Origin: Physcia stellaris
Lineage: Eukaryota > Ascomycota > Lecanoromycetes > Caliciales > Physciaceae
Direction: 5' to 3'
NCBI GenBank assembly: GCA_018902385.1
Contig: JABSSW010000064.1
Coordinates: 124,001 to 188,000, forward strand
Length of the DNA stretch: 64,000 nucleotides
The notes below the pieces were generated by a model that was not told the origin of the DNA, did no database searches, and saw only the letters and a program-made list of their open reading frames with translations. Within the stretch, counting starts at the first letter, position 1; every line of letters starts with the position of its first letter. Positions 23,393 to 34,630 of the stretch are shown here, one piece after another. A program made the position numbers and the translations under genes.

Positions 23393-26300
23393 TTATGCGC
23401 TTAAGCTTGATTCATAGCTTGGAGGCATTGGACTGTTCTGCTGCTGCGTGAGCCTCGCCATTCTCTTGGACATACTTTTCCAAAGTTAGCATTTGACCGA
23501 TCTTGCAGACCGCTGTACTTACAAATCAAAGAAGGCAAATTGGCTAGGGCTACTGCCGTGGTCGTAGATAAATCGGCTTGCAAGGTAACTACCAAATATT
23601 GCGCGGAGGTATTTCTCAGGAACCTAAACTACATCTTAGTAATCTCCACTGGATATGATCTCAGCAAAATTTGACTTACGCGTTTGACGATGGTGTCCAG
23701 ACCAATCTTCTCTAATAACAGCTGCGGCAATGCATCCTCCAGAACCGACCTTCTCAATTCAAGGTTGTTCCACAACTCGGTACGTTGCAGCTCTTCGTCC
23801 AGCTTAGTGATGGCAAGACTCAATGTGTCGCTGAGCGTGCTCCTCGCGATACCAGTTTGCTGATGCTCCCGCCAGATAGCTTCAAACTCTAGTGCAGCGT
23901 TCCTCTTGATTGTCTCTTGTACTTCCTTCACGTAATAGTTGTAGAAAGGGGGCGCTGTGCCATCCTCATCGATACACATGTTCTCGACAAAGCCTTTTTC
24001 GTCAAAAGCAAGTGAAGCAAGGACTTCAAGAGATGAGGACGTTACGCCACCCTTATTCGCCGACGCATCTTTGTACAGAATACAGCCGGCTTTCTCAAGT
24101 CGGAGCTTAGCATCTTGTGTGATGAATAGGTTCGCGCCTTCAACAATGTAAGGTATGGTGCTTTTGCCGTCGACAATGAGCTTGTGGACTGTGCTAAGAT
24201 CGATCGATTCGGGCCGTCCTCCACACGGTACAAAGATATCAAATTGCTTCTCCCCCCGCAAATGAAAGGTATTGCGAAAGATCATTCCGTTGTTGACGAC
24301 TTCACCGCTTGGCAAAGCAATGTTCGTCTCTTCAACCAACACGCGATAGCCGTCAGGAGATAGCTTGGTCAGATCGAACTCGGAGATCATGACACGTTGC
24401 TTAGCAAGTCGAATTAGTTCTGCTTGGTTGAGGCCATGAGGATCCACAATGACGCCAGCACCGTCGACGATTGCCGTATATTTCTCGTTCCCAAGCAAAA
24501 TTTCATTCGATCCTAGATCGCCATCGGGACCACCTGTTTGTAGTTTACGGACCGACTCAGGTTTCAGATTGAGCTTTCGATATATGCCCAACACGTACTC
24601 CCTTACCGATAATGTAGTCATGCCGTAGGAATCATGCGGGATACCACCAAGCTTAGGACTCTTGCCGGTGAAAAATGATTTCCACCATGGTGCGCCTCTC
24701 CTCCTGGCATGTTCTGTTGCCCAATTGACAAGATCAGCAGTGTTCTCGTCAGGACCCATGAACAATATCTCTTCCTGACCATGGAGGTCGACAATAGGAT
24801 CTTTGATCCCCGGGCTTGTTGGAGGCAAAAGAAGATCCATAATACTGTCGATGTACTTCTCGAAAGCCACCTTAGCCTTATTTTGGTGATGAACATCAAG
24901 TAGTATGACGCCTTTGGACCCCCCTTCTGGGATATCTTTATTTTTGCGTTGTTGCGTATTCGCAAGATTATAATTCTCATCGAATAGCGAGCGAGCGTTG
25001 ATAGAGTATGCTTCGTTGCTCCTCGACTTGACAATTCGGATTCCTCCACGTGCAATATCCCGGAACCGGAGATGGAACCCACGGAATTCCGAGCTGATAA
25101 CTAGAAACATGCCGTAGAGGGGTTGAGGATACTCAACCTCAGGAAGGAAACTAGGATTCAGACGGAAGCTTAAAGCAACTTTTGTGGGGGTATAGAAATT
25201 GGTTTTCAAGACGCTCGCATTGAACACCCGGAACGCGGTCATGACCATCTCATCATGCTCATTTGCTACTGTTTTTGAGATGAGGGATTTGAGCTCTGAA
25301 TCAGGGAGGACGGTATCGACCTTAAGTCTTAGATAGCTTAGAGTGGGAATGAAGTCGTCTTGCTCGCCTCGTGTCTGGACGTAGTGAGTGTTGGCAAAGG
25401 CAAGATACAGGGACCGGATGAGCTCTGGGTACTTGTTAATAATTTCCAGGATATAATCGGAAGTAAAGGTTTCCGTCCTCAGTCGGCGTTTTATCTTAGA
25501 TAACATCTCTGCATGAACGCTGTTGTTTGGATCCAGCACCGAAGCCAGAGAAGCGTACTCCGATCCCAAGCGGTTCAGGAAGTGCCCTACAAAGACCCAA
25601 ACGCAGTGGGCGTATATTGTCTCCTGTAAGCTCAGTCGTCCGCTTGCAAAGTAGCCCTGGAGTTTATTTTGGGGAATGCAGTACAGTAAAGAAACTTCTT
25701 TCATGATTTGGTGGATGGATGCTTCAATGGGCGGATGCTTCATACTTGTGGTAGATTGTGCGAGGGGGCGTAAATATATGGACATGATGGTAATGCCGTT
25801 GGAGAACTGTTCAACATACTTCCTAGAGCTCGTGACGCCGTAATAATGATATAGGTCCGAGAGGGAGCTGAACATGCCCATGGCTGATCCTTGTCTGTAA
25901 GCGATTACGAGCCTCTTCTCTCGACTGCCTTCGATCTCAAACATCTCAATGACTGGCCCCGTACGAGAAACGGCATGGTTCATCACTTCCTGATAAATGG
26001 CCTTAGTGTTTTGCGTGGCCTTTTGTAAGAACCTCTTCTCCCCAATGATGTCTAGATTGGTTTCCTCTAGCCCAGGATTTGGATTCTCAAAGTTGCATTT
26101 GTAGACAAAATAGCAGCGCAGCTGTTGATCTTTCTCGCCTGGCAGGTGGCTCGCCGACCGGAAGCTTTCCACGCGGAAGCTGTTACTGCCAGTGGAACCA
26201 TTGATGTACTTCTCGTCGATGCGCTGCTCGTATCTGGGCCCCGCTATCACACTGACACCAGGCTTGCTTGTGTCTATGTATACGGCGTGATCGGTAGCTT

Positions 26301-27098
26301 CCTTGTCTAGCCGGATCTCCAACCTCCCATCGTCACGAGCGTATGCAGCGACCTTGCCAGCGTACATCGATAGGATGGAATTGACGATAGCTGGTACAGA
26401 TTCGGTTTGGAAATACATGTCGTCGATACCCAGCTCATTGTAGAACCAGTTGGTTTCTGATTCCACAAATTCCGGTGGAATGAAACCCTTCTCCTCAATC
26501 TGGTCCATGACTATCGAGGATCGGTTAGCGGAGCGCAGTAGGTGTCCACTTCATTGAGTGTGAACCTACCTTGATCCATTTGCAAATCCTTGCCCTCAAA
26601 TTTCGGCGCAACATACCCGGAGTCTTCCTCCTGTAGTACTTTGGGCTGAGCAGGACCGGGTACACTTAGATGGGTAGGCTGAGGTGAAGGTTGACGACCG
26701 GGAGTTCGGATGACCTGCTCCAATAGCTTATTTGGAGGCTCAGTACTTGATGTCTCACTCCTTGGTACCTCATGAACGCCATTCTGCCGCTTTCCCTCCA
26801 TGTCGGGTGGCGAGGGTACACGGTGAAGTTTGTAAAAATTGGCTAGAGGGATTGCCTTCAATGGAGGCCAGAATGCGCCCGTGGAAACGACGTCTTTGGG
26901 AGAAGATTTGAGATTGATGGTTTGGTGAGGAAGGTGGTCTGCAATGAGCGGGACGTGGTTGGGGGGAGCGTGGATGCCGTTGGAATGGCAATTGGCATGA
27001 CCATTGGACAAAGTGCTGGGGGAGTTCTGGAACAGAGTGAAGCTGTCAACCGCGGCATCGCCACGGCCATGATCGCCAGCGCCGGCTCGTTCCTGCAT
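23393..27098 (-). CDS. GDH2: NAD-specific glutamate dehydrogenase
   Basis: Oxidatively deaminates glutamate to 2-oxoglutarate and ammonium with NAD+, feeding nitrogen catabolism. Exons 26570-27098, 23680-26510, 23523-23623 and 23393-23474 give 1,180 residues, near the usual size for the large fungal NAD-GDH. The N-terminal 170 residues are low-complexity. The conserved part starts SGYVAPKFEGKDLQMDQVMD and EEKGFIPPEFVESETNWFY. Catalytic-core features include FRDIARGGIRIVKSR, NKDIPEGGSKGVILLDVHH (substrate Lys/Gly-rich loop) and YIVEGANLFITQDAKLRLE. The two small 3' exons encode KYLRAIFGSYLASRFIYDHG and FAFFDFMSKRMARL, restoring the canonical C-terminus after an early stop in the unspliced frame. 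The exact N-terminus is the least certain part. Confidence 0.95.
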
Positions 27099-27999
27099 AG
27101 TGGGCTGATAGCGGCGTTATCGGGGCAAAAGCCGTTATCTCGGAGCTGCACAGATCGCCCTTGCCCCCCTTGCCTGATCTGCACCAGTCACGTCGGTCCA
27201 AGAATGCTGCTTGCCCAACTTCAAAAGACTTCCAGAGACTTCCAAAGAACCAGTGCGATGTCTACTAGGTGTGGCGATTGTCCCTGCATTTATATACTAC
27301 TAAGTCGGAAGAATCACAGCTTTTCCCTGTCTCCTTGTCCGCAATTGTCACCGTCTTAGTGGCTTTGCACAAATCTAGACTGCCCATTCGAGCTGTACAG
27401 GACCTGTCCCAGTAGAGCGAGAGCGTCTACACTAGCCACTGCAGCCCTAGAAAAACTTCTCAAACGGGGTTTCAGGTTTGCGCGCTGTCTGAGAGCAGGG
27501 CCTGCCTCACTTTGAAAAGGCGTTGAAAACCGGGGTGACAAGCGACATCCGACATGTGATAGCCTCAAATGGCCGCGCATAGGACCCCAGATCTTCGAGC
27601 TTTCTTTCCGAAACCGAGATCGCTCATCCAATGGTCACTCCCAGCCTTGAGCAAATGCTATGTTGTGGGACTTCCCTCCAAAAAGCAAGCAAATGACTCG
27701 CAAAATCTCCGGGATGATATGACGCACTGGTCTTCTCGCTGCTCAGCACTCGTCTACTTGGATGGTTCAGTAGGATGAAATTGGCAGGGAACACAAGATG
27801 CTTGACGTGTTTGTCAGCTCTTTAGCGTCCGAAAAACGAGTACAAGCATGTCGTCTCTGGGTGAATAATCAGGGCTATCTGCTGTCGGTCGGTCCTGCGC
27901 CTGCTCCAGGGTCCCCCATACTACAGTGTCAGGCGAGGCGGCTGTCAATTGGTGTATTCTGCAGGATTGCTGCGCTCGGATACCACGTCAACCTCTTCC
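27099..27999. other. Intergenic region upstream of GDH2
   Basis: About 900 bp between GDH2's 5' end and the 3' end of ADE2, so it should include the GDH2 promoter. A short imperfect repeat of ACTTCCA(A/G)AGACTTCC lies near 27225-27250. No gene seen. Confidence 0.5.
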
Positions 28000-29955
28000 T
28001 TACCTTTTGATCTTTTGATAAAATTCTTCGAACCCTATGCGCTCCATTTCCTCGGCTTTCTCGATCACGGAGCTTGTTTGATCCGCTAGATATCTCTGGA
28101 GTCGTAGCCGCAGATTGACGTCGTCGAGCGCCAATATCCGCGCCGCGAATTGTGCTGCATTGAGCGAGTTGTTTATACCAAAGGTAGCTAAAGGACACCC
28201 TTTCTTTCCGGAAATCAGCCTCGGTAGCAGGGGAAAATCTCAGGAAAGCATCAAGAGAAGGGGCGACCTACGGGCATTTGGACTTGGCTATAGAGGCTAT
28301 CAACGCCATCCAATGCAGTTGCTTTGACAGGCACCCCAAGAACTGGTAGATGGGTCGAAGCTGCAAGCATCCCAGGGAGATGAGCTGCGCCCCCAGCAGC
28401 GGCGATAATGACCTTGATCCCCTTATCTGCTGCGCTTTTCGCGAATTGGGTCATCCTATCTGGCGTCCGATGCGCTGACGTTATAGTTACCACTTTGGGG
28501 ATCCCCAATTCGGTCAGAAGAGCGATACCGGGCGCGAGCACAGTACAATCTGAGTCTGAGCCCATGGTGACCGCTACAACTGGAGCTACCCCACCAACTC
28601 CACCATCCGACGTCGCCTTCTGGCTCTGGGAATCCCGAGTAAGGGTTTTGTCTACAGTCTTTGGTGGGTTTATGCGTTCCGATCTAATTTTGTTAGTAAG
28701 CTCGACCAAAGGAGCCAAACGAGCTTCGGCAGTAGACATTGAATCAGCCATAAGCGTGACGTGCCCCATTTTACGTCCACGTCTTGAATCTCCTTTTCCA
28801 TAATCGTGGATTCGTGCACCAACAATCCATCTCGCCTTTTCTTCGACAGTCAAATGGGAATCAACGTGGACACCACCAAGGATGTTTAGCATGATAGCAT
28901 TGATATTAGGAGTGATGAAATTGAGGCTTTCTCTGGGGATTGGCCATCCCAAAATAGCTCTGATATGGGCTTCGTATTGTGACATGTGGCAAGCTTCGAT
29001 CGTGTAGTGCCCCGAATTATGAGGTCTCGGTGCAATCTCATTGACCATGAGATCCCCTAGCCTGTGAGCATCTGCCTCTCCAATCAGGCATGTTTTTTGT
29101 CGACTTACCACTCGGAAGTAGAAAAAGTTCAACACCAAAGACCCCTTTTCCCCAGAAACTCGCAACGGCGCGTCTAGCTAGCTCTTGCGCTGTCTGATTT
29201 ACAGCGTCTGAAACATTTCTAGCGGGAGCATAAACAAGCTTGCAGATCGAATCTTCATGGACGGTTTCTACGACAGGAAAAGACACAGTGGTTTGTTGCC
29301 AGTCCGGAACCACCACTTCCTCGTGAATTTTGACTACCATCACCGCCAATTCTGCTGAAAACTCGGCCCATCTCTCAGCATACAGGGGGCGGCCCTTGAG
29401 CGCAGCCAACGCCGCTGGTATATCGGCTGTAGCCTTGACCGGGTAATTTCCTCGTCCATCGTAAGCTTCTGTTCTGGATTTGAGCATGAATGGATAGCCG
29501 AGCTGGGTTCCAGCTCTTTCGAGGTCTGAAATTTGATTGTCCTCCACAGGGATAGAGTTTGCCGTAGAGATGCCCTGCTTGATAAGGTGCTCCTTCTGAT
29601 GATACTTGTCTTGGATGACTCTGAGAGTCCGCCAGCTTGGCTGCACTTCAATCTTAGTGCCCGGCACCAGTCTCCAGTCAGGCCTTGTATCTGTACCGGT
29701 GGCGAGGTTTTCGAGAACATCAGTGTCGACATGCTCGATCTCGACAGTCAGGATGTCGCACTCTTTGGCCAGTGCCCGAACGGCATCTGGATCAGTGAAA
29801 GATCCGTCCACATGGTTTGACTTAGCATTAATTTGCTTTGCAGGAGCATTCTCGGCGTCGAGAGTCACAATGTTCACGTTCAATCTGTGTGCGCTTTCGG
29901 TCAACATCCGGCCCAGCTGCCCTCCACCTAGGACTCCAATGACAGGAGCTTTCAT
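28000..29955 (-). CDS. ADE2: Phosphoribosylaminoimidazole carboxylase
   Basis: Converts AIR to CAIR in de novo purine synthesis; cytosolic. Exons 29109-29955, 28272-29056 and 28000-28203 give 611 residues. The start MKAPVIGVLGGGQLGRML is the classical PurK N-terminus; no in-frame ATG lies between it and the preceding stop. An ATP-grasp (PurK) domain follows with LTVEIEHVD, PFMLKSRTEAYDGRGNY and GVFGVELFLLPSGDLMVNEI; the last motif is created by splicing. NEIAPRPHNSGHYTIEAC follows. The C-terminal PurE-like part starts VAVTMGSDSD and includes TITSAHRTPDRM and AAAGGAAHLPGML. The last exon supplies PLATFGINNSLNAAQFAARI. The fusion order PurK-PurE is normal for fungal ADE2. Loss of function classically gives red pigment in yeasts. 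Confidence 0.96.
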
Positions 29956-31742
29956 TTCGCCTGCCAGTCTGAGAACCGAATTCCAGCTCAAACCCAAAAG
30001 ATGGCTCTGTAAGAATCTCTTTGGACACGCTCAACCTGTCGCTCTAGGAAATTTACGAAGAGACTGCTGGGACTTTGACTCGTGGCCAGCCGTTTACAGC
30101 GGGTATCGGCTCCTTGGATTGTGCTCTTTCTCAGGATTTCGCGAGGGTGTAGAAAAGAGAAAACGACTTGGAGAATGATTTAACAAAGTTTGAGGTTGAG
30201 GTGCGGTTGAACGGGATGAAGATTGAGAAGAGGTTTAAAAAAGCTTTTGCATTAAGGTAGTGCCCACGGTATGGTGCCGTTCCCGAAGCACAGTCCTGGC
30301 AGCAAACATCTCCTCGGAGCTCTAGAAACGCATCGAGTGGCGATAATTTCCAATTACGTACAAATTCGAGGGCGGAAATGGCATTTTTACACATTGTCAT
30401 CAACACCCTCTCACAGCGTGCCGTTCAAACTACTATCGTACATCATCCCTTCCTTCTACTCTTCCAAAGAGCATTTGGAGCCGCCATAATTCAGCTCGTG
30501 ACACATGACCATTGTAGCAAGGTGAAAGCAATACTACTGTATGTTTGGACACGCTGTCACGCTGAACTTGATATTGGCCACTAAGTGGAAGCTGGTGATC
30601 ATAGCCCTAAGCCCTGAAACCGCCTACTGCCAGAGGCTGCTGCAGGTACTCCGCACGAACCAGGGCCAATTATCACTTTAGGAGAGTACTCGAGTACCTC
30701 CGTACTGGCGACTATTCCTAGTTCAAATGAAAGCTCCCGACGGGCGCGCAAGAGCTGCTTCCGCGACGCCTCTTTCAGCCCTGGCGTACCGACAATCTTA
30801 AGTCCCTGTCAATGATCGCCTCTGCCACGAGCTTCCCGGATCTGGGGTGCAGCTTAGCAGCAAATCCTGGAAGGAGTCTCCACAGGATGCGTAGTGTGCA
30901 ATTCAACTTGTTGCAATGGAGACTGTCGGCGTCAGAATGTTTTGCATCTGTGTTACCGTCGTTGCTGAATTGGTAGGGCAAGCCGGAGTTGAAAGTGTAC
31001 TTTGAACACAAGGAAGACGGCGAAGGAGCACGACGGGTGTCCACGTCACTGATGTACAGTACCTTACTACCCATTTTTTCCGTGCCCAAATCCCGGTTTT
31101 CTCACGGGCCTCCATCCATGCGTTGGCTCCTTTACTCACCACCCCAATTCTAGAGAAAGCCGAAGCATCTGGCGGTGAGAGCGGCCCGAGGAAAGACCAA
31201 TCCCCCGGGATGCTGCCAGCCTGCCATCTCTCCGCAGTTTCGGGGTGCCCCTGAGCGCTTTGTCATCAGTCACGTCGGATCATAAATCTCCAGCTCCTCC
31301 TCCATCTTCCTTTGGAAAGTGTGGTCTCACCTCATCCTGTGTTGCTGACCGTCTGCTATCTGACTCCACTCTGCACCTCTCGCAACTCGATATATACCTA
31401 CATCTACTGTCCACCCCGCCAATCTTCCTCGCATCCATCTTCTCCACAAAATCCCAATCGTGACTGTACTGCCATATTGTTCTGCTCACGGTAAGTCACT
31501 CGATCCTTGATTCACGGTCCGCCGAAGCTTCCCCTCTGTATCTGCTTTCAGACAGCTCTACTTTCGGTGTGGGAGAACCTTATCAGGGCTCACTGTTGGT
31601 TATCCAGCAGGCGAGATAGTGGAATACTGCCCTGTTCTAGCAAGGTCATGGCCCGTGGACTTTGCTGACCTTTGCAATCAGACAATCTCAGGCTATCGAA
31701 AATTGTTAAGCACGTCTCTACTCTTCAACCACGACCGTCACC
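29956..31742. other. Intergenic region, ADE2 promoter and upstream of a candidate small gene
   Basis: Large gap with divergent flanks. The right half (31240-31490) is C/T-rich with an ATATATA at 31390-31396 and a good splice donor GTAAGT at 31491, all typical of a fungal promoter and spliced 5' UTR serving the small gene at 31743. No other coding sequence supported. Confidence 0.5.
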
Positions 31743-31979
31743 ATGACCTCGGCGTTACCCCAGAACCGGCGCCGCCTCTCCCTCGCTACCTCATCCACTC
31801 TTTCCCATGACATCTCGCAAGCCGTGCTTGCATCACCTAAGCCGAAATACTCATTGTCAGTCGATATCAACTCATGTATCCAGCACCCACCACCTCCGCC
31901 TCCTTCGCCGGTCGGCTTTCCAGCATCATTGGACGAGTGGCCATCACACCAGCGCAAGTCGAAAGCGATGTACACTTGA
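31743..31979 (+). CDS. Candidate 78-residue protein with Pro tract
   Basis: A 78-codon frame begins in the context GTCACCATGAC, close to the preferred fungal start context. It is preceded by a C/T-rich promoter-like region, an ATATATA box and a probable 5' UTR intron (31491-31691, GTAAGT...TCTCAG). The product starts MTSALPQNRRRLSLATSS, where RRRLSL resembles a basophilic kinase site, continues with a YSLSVDINSCIQ stretch, then seven consecutive Pro residues and ends PSHQRKSKAMYT. No TM segment, signal peptide or domain recognised. The context argues for a transcribed gene, but the coding claim rests on promoter and start context only. Confidence 0.45.
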   Translation: MTSALPQNRRRLSLATSSTLSHDISQAVLASPKPKYSLSVDINSCIQHPPPPPPSPVGFPASLDEWPSHQRKSKAMYT

Positions 31980-32622
31980 GGGGTACAAGTCGGGCAGCAT
32001 ACGCATTTAGAGCATAGCGCTGGGTCAATTCGGATGTAAAGGTAGCACAAGCATCTGCACGAGCACTAGATCACAAGTTTCGGTCCCGGTGTCATTGGTC
32101 GGAAAAGTTGGAATTAGAGAAACATGCATGCAGCTTTCGGGTAGGATAGGCACCCAAGCAGATGTGCAGACATTGTATCCGTATCGAGCATTGATTTCAT
32201 CAAATCAACTCCTGCCATCACATTTAGTTCACAACACATACTTCACAGCTTGTCTCGTCCGATTCTCTGCGAGCTCGTGCCTAACATAGCCGGTTCAGGG
32301 TTTGGCATTACCTTCTGCGTCTAATATGCAAAGCCGACTGTCCCTGCAGCAAGGGGGACTTGAACACGAGTTTCCTATTACGGACGAATACCTATCTGGG
32401 GAAGTACTCTCGGTAGTCGTCAACTGGTTGGTACTGACCTACCAGCCCTCTTTTCTTTAGGTTGTAGTTACACAACAGGCTTTTCTCAGACCTAGCATTG
32501 GTTCCTGCTCCTAAAAAGTGGTTGGTTCAAGCAAGTTATTAGAAATCAGATCGCTGACCCGCTTCATTGTGAGGATGGTGTCCTGGATTCGGGGCCATAA
32601 AAGAGCGCCCCAAGCATGACTG
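31980..32622. other. Convergent intergenic region
   Basis: Gap between the candidate small gene and the 3' end of the histone-chaperone gene. Nothing recognised. Confidence 0.55.
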
Positions 32623-34310
32623 CTATCGCCTGACGTATGGGTACTTCGCGGTGTTCAAATGATTACTTGATATACTATTATTCTCTGGGCTGCCGAGCGC
32701 CATCCCATGTGCCCAAGACGGTCGTAGAAGAATACACTTATTCATCTTCTCCATCCGAGAGTCTGATCTTTTTCCACTTCCGACCTCAATCACTTCATCG
32801 ACAAATTCACTTTTTCTCTTGCCCTTCATCTTCAGGGTCTCGATAGTAGCAGGCTGTGGCGAGGGTCCGTTCGAGGCTTTCTTTCGCTTTACCAGCCCAG
32901 TGAGATCGTTGGCACCTTTCGATGCTTCCTCGATTCTTGCTCTTTGAAAGACCGCTGGCTCTCCAAGGATGGATCCAAGGATACCATTCAAAGGGTTAGC
33001 ACCATCCACAGAGCCAGTTCCCATGGGGTCATTAATTGACACTGGCGCCTGACGAAGGTCGATAAGCTGTGTCATACCTTAGTTTTAATGATGTGATACA
33101 AATTAAACCAAGATCACTTACTCGTTGTTCCATTTCCGAGATCATCTCCTTCACCTCATTTGTGTTGGTCTGAGTAGCTCCTGATTTGTCGGAGCCTTCA
33201 AGTTTGTCCAAGACACTCACATGAGGTGTCTCCTCCTTCTGTATCCGTCGCTTGCAGCTAGCGATCGCCGCTTCCATCTCTCGGGCAGCTTCCTCTCTCA
33301 TAGCGTCGTCAACCATTGCCTCGCCACCGTCAACAATAGCCCCATTCTCATTCTTTTGTTGTGTGACAGAAGAGAATTCCAAAGCCAGTGATAACTTGTA
33401 GTGAGCCTCCGCTATGAGACTTGATTCCGGGGGAAACAGCTCTTCTTTGAGGTCTAAAGCGGCTCTTGAGTCGACAACAGCATTTGGAAATCGCTCACCT
33501 TCTAACGAGATCTCGGCTTGCAGGTCGTGTGTATCCGCAAGTCGCTCTTTCAATTGCCTGACAACGGCAGAAGGTTCAGTTTCCTTGCCCTTGCGTGGCT
33601 GCTCTTCTTCTAGCCTCTTCAATAGCAGAACTCGGGCAAGATCAAGCACCTCGTAAGCGTTCACAAAGTCATCATCCTCCTCTTCAGCCTCGCCATCTTG
33701 TTGAACCCGAACAGCGCCCTCTGTTTCCTCATCAGAATCGTCGAAATTTTCGTCACCAGTGAATTCGAAGAACGGCTTTCCGCCCTTATCCGGATTGATG
33801 GTTGACACGGCTGGTCTCTCATTTTCTTCTACAACTTTAGTGACTATCTCTTCCTCCACCCTCTGCTGATCGTTGAGAACACTGTCTGTCTGCTGAAGAC
33901 CTGATCAGCAAGATCTAGATTAGATATTGCTCAACTGATAGACTTGCCGTCCCATTCTCTTTCACCGCTTTCTTGTCTCTTGATCGGCTAGATCCATCCT
34001 GTCGCTTGTCGCCCGCTACTTTAGAGCCTAAGACGTCGTTGTTTGCAACAGCGACGTGATAGAGACAGCGTCCGTAGTCGTAGAGAAGGTCCGCATTCTG
34101 TGATGCCATTTCACCATAGACTTCGGCTTGAAGCTCGGTGGCTTGTGAAAAGAATTCCGCTGCGGCATCGTAGTCCTTCACGTTGTATTTAAGGGTACCT
34201 TGCGCCCTAAGGTGATCGAGCTGTGCAAGCCGGGCGCTGGCCTCTGAGTCAGGAATTTCTGTGGTATCTTTCGATGATAGTCCGTTCTGAGCTCCCAGTG
34301 GATGAGCCAT
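32623..34310 (-). CDS. NASP/Hif1-type histone chaperone (one apparent frameshift near C-terminus)
   Basis: SHNi-TPR histone chaperone of the NASP/Sim3/Hif1 family, which escorts H3-H4 to acetylation and deposition sites. Exons 33944-34310, 33122-33900 and 32623-33066. The start MAHPLGAQNGLSSKD precedes TPR units: QGTLKYNVKDYDAAAEFFSQ, LLYDYGRCLYHVAV, then after an acidic insert (EAEEEDDDFVNAYEVLDLAR), LEGERFPNAVVDSRAALDLK and LIAEAHYKLSLALEFSS. The acidic interruption within TPR2 is the family hallmark. As read it runs to 529 residues with an uncharacteristic tail. One more A at the five-base run 32769-32773 would change the end to GKKIRLSDGEDE with a stop at 32738-32740 (491 residues), a basic-acidic end typical of this family. 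The 5' end faces DPB2 across 320 bp. Confidence 0.88.
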
Positions 34311-34630
34311 AACCTGAGCTCCCCCGGTGCGATTGCGAATGAAGAGGCTACCGTCAGTCCGCTTCGTTGAGATGACAATAGCCAACTGGCTGCGAAAGCT
34401 GAAGATGGAGACTATTGTATGCCTTGTTGAGTGAAGCACTGGCCGTTATTGGTGTCGATGCTGTAGATAATGTAGATAAAGCAACCGAGGCAACCCTAGA
34501 TTGAGAACGCGTGTCGCGTCCAGTACACGCGCCGAATGCCGAGGCCTGAATATCATGAGGTTGCTACCCTGGTGACCCTGTGTTGACTGAATAAATCGTA
34601 CTTGCTAGTATAATCGAAAGAGGCGACATC
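34311..34630. promoter_or_regulatory. Short shared promoter of NASP-type gene and DPB2
   Basis: 320 bp separate the start codons of two divergent replication-related genes, a histone chaperone and a DNA polymerase subunit. An ACGCGT element (MluI cell-cycle box, MBF-type) reads at about 34507-34512 as AACGCGTG, with a second CGCG-containing ACACGCGCC near 34525. Co-expression in S phase is inferred, not shown. Confidence 0.5.
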
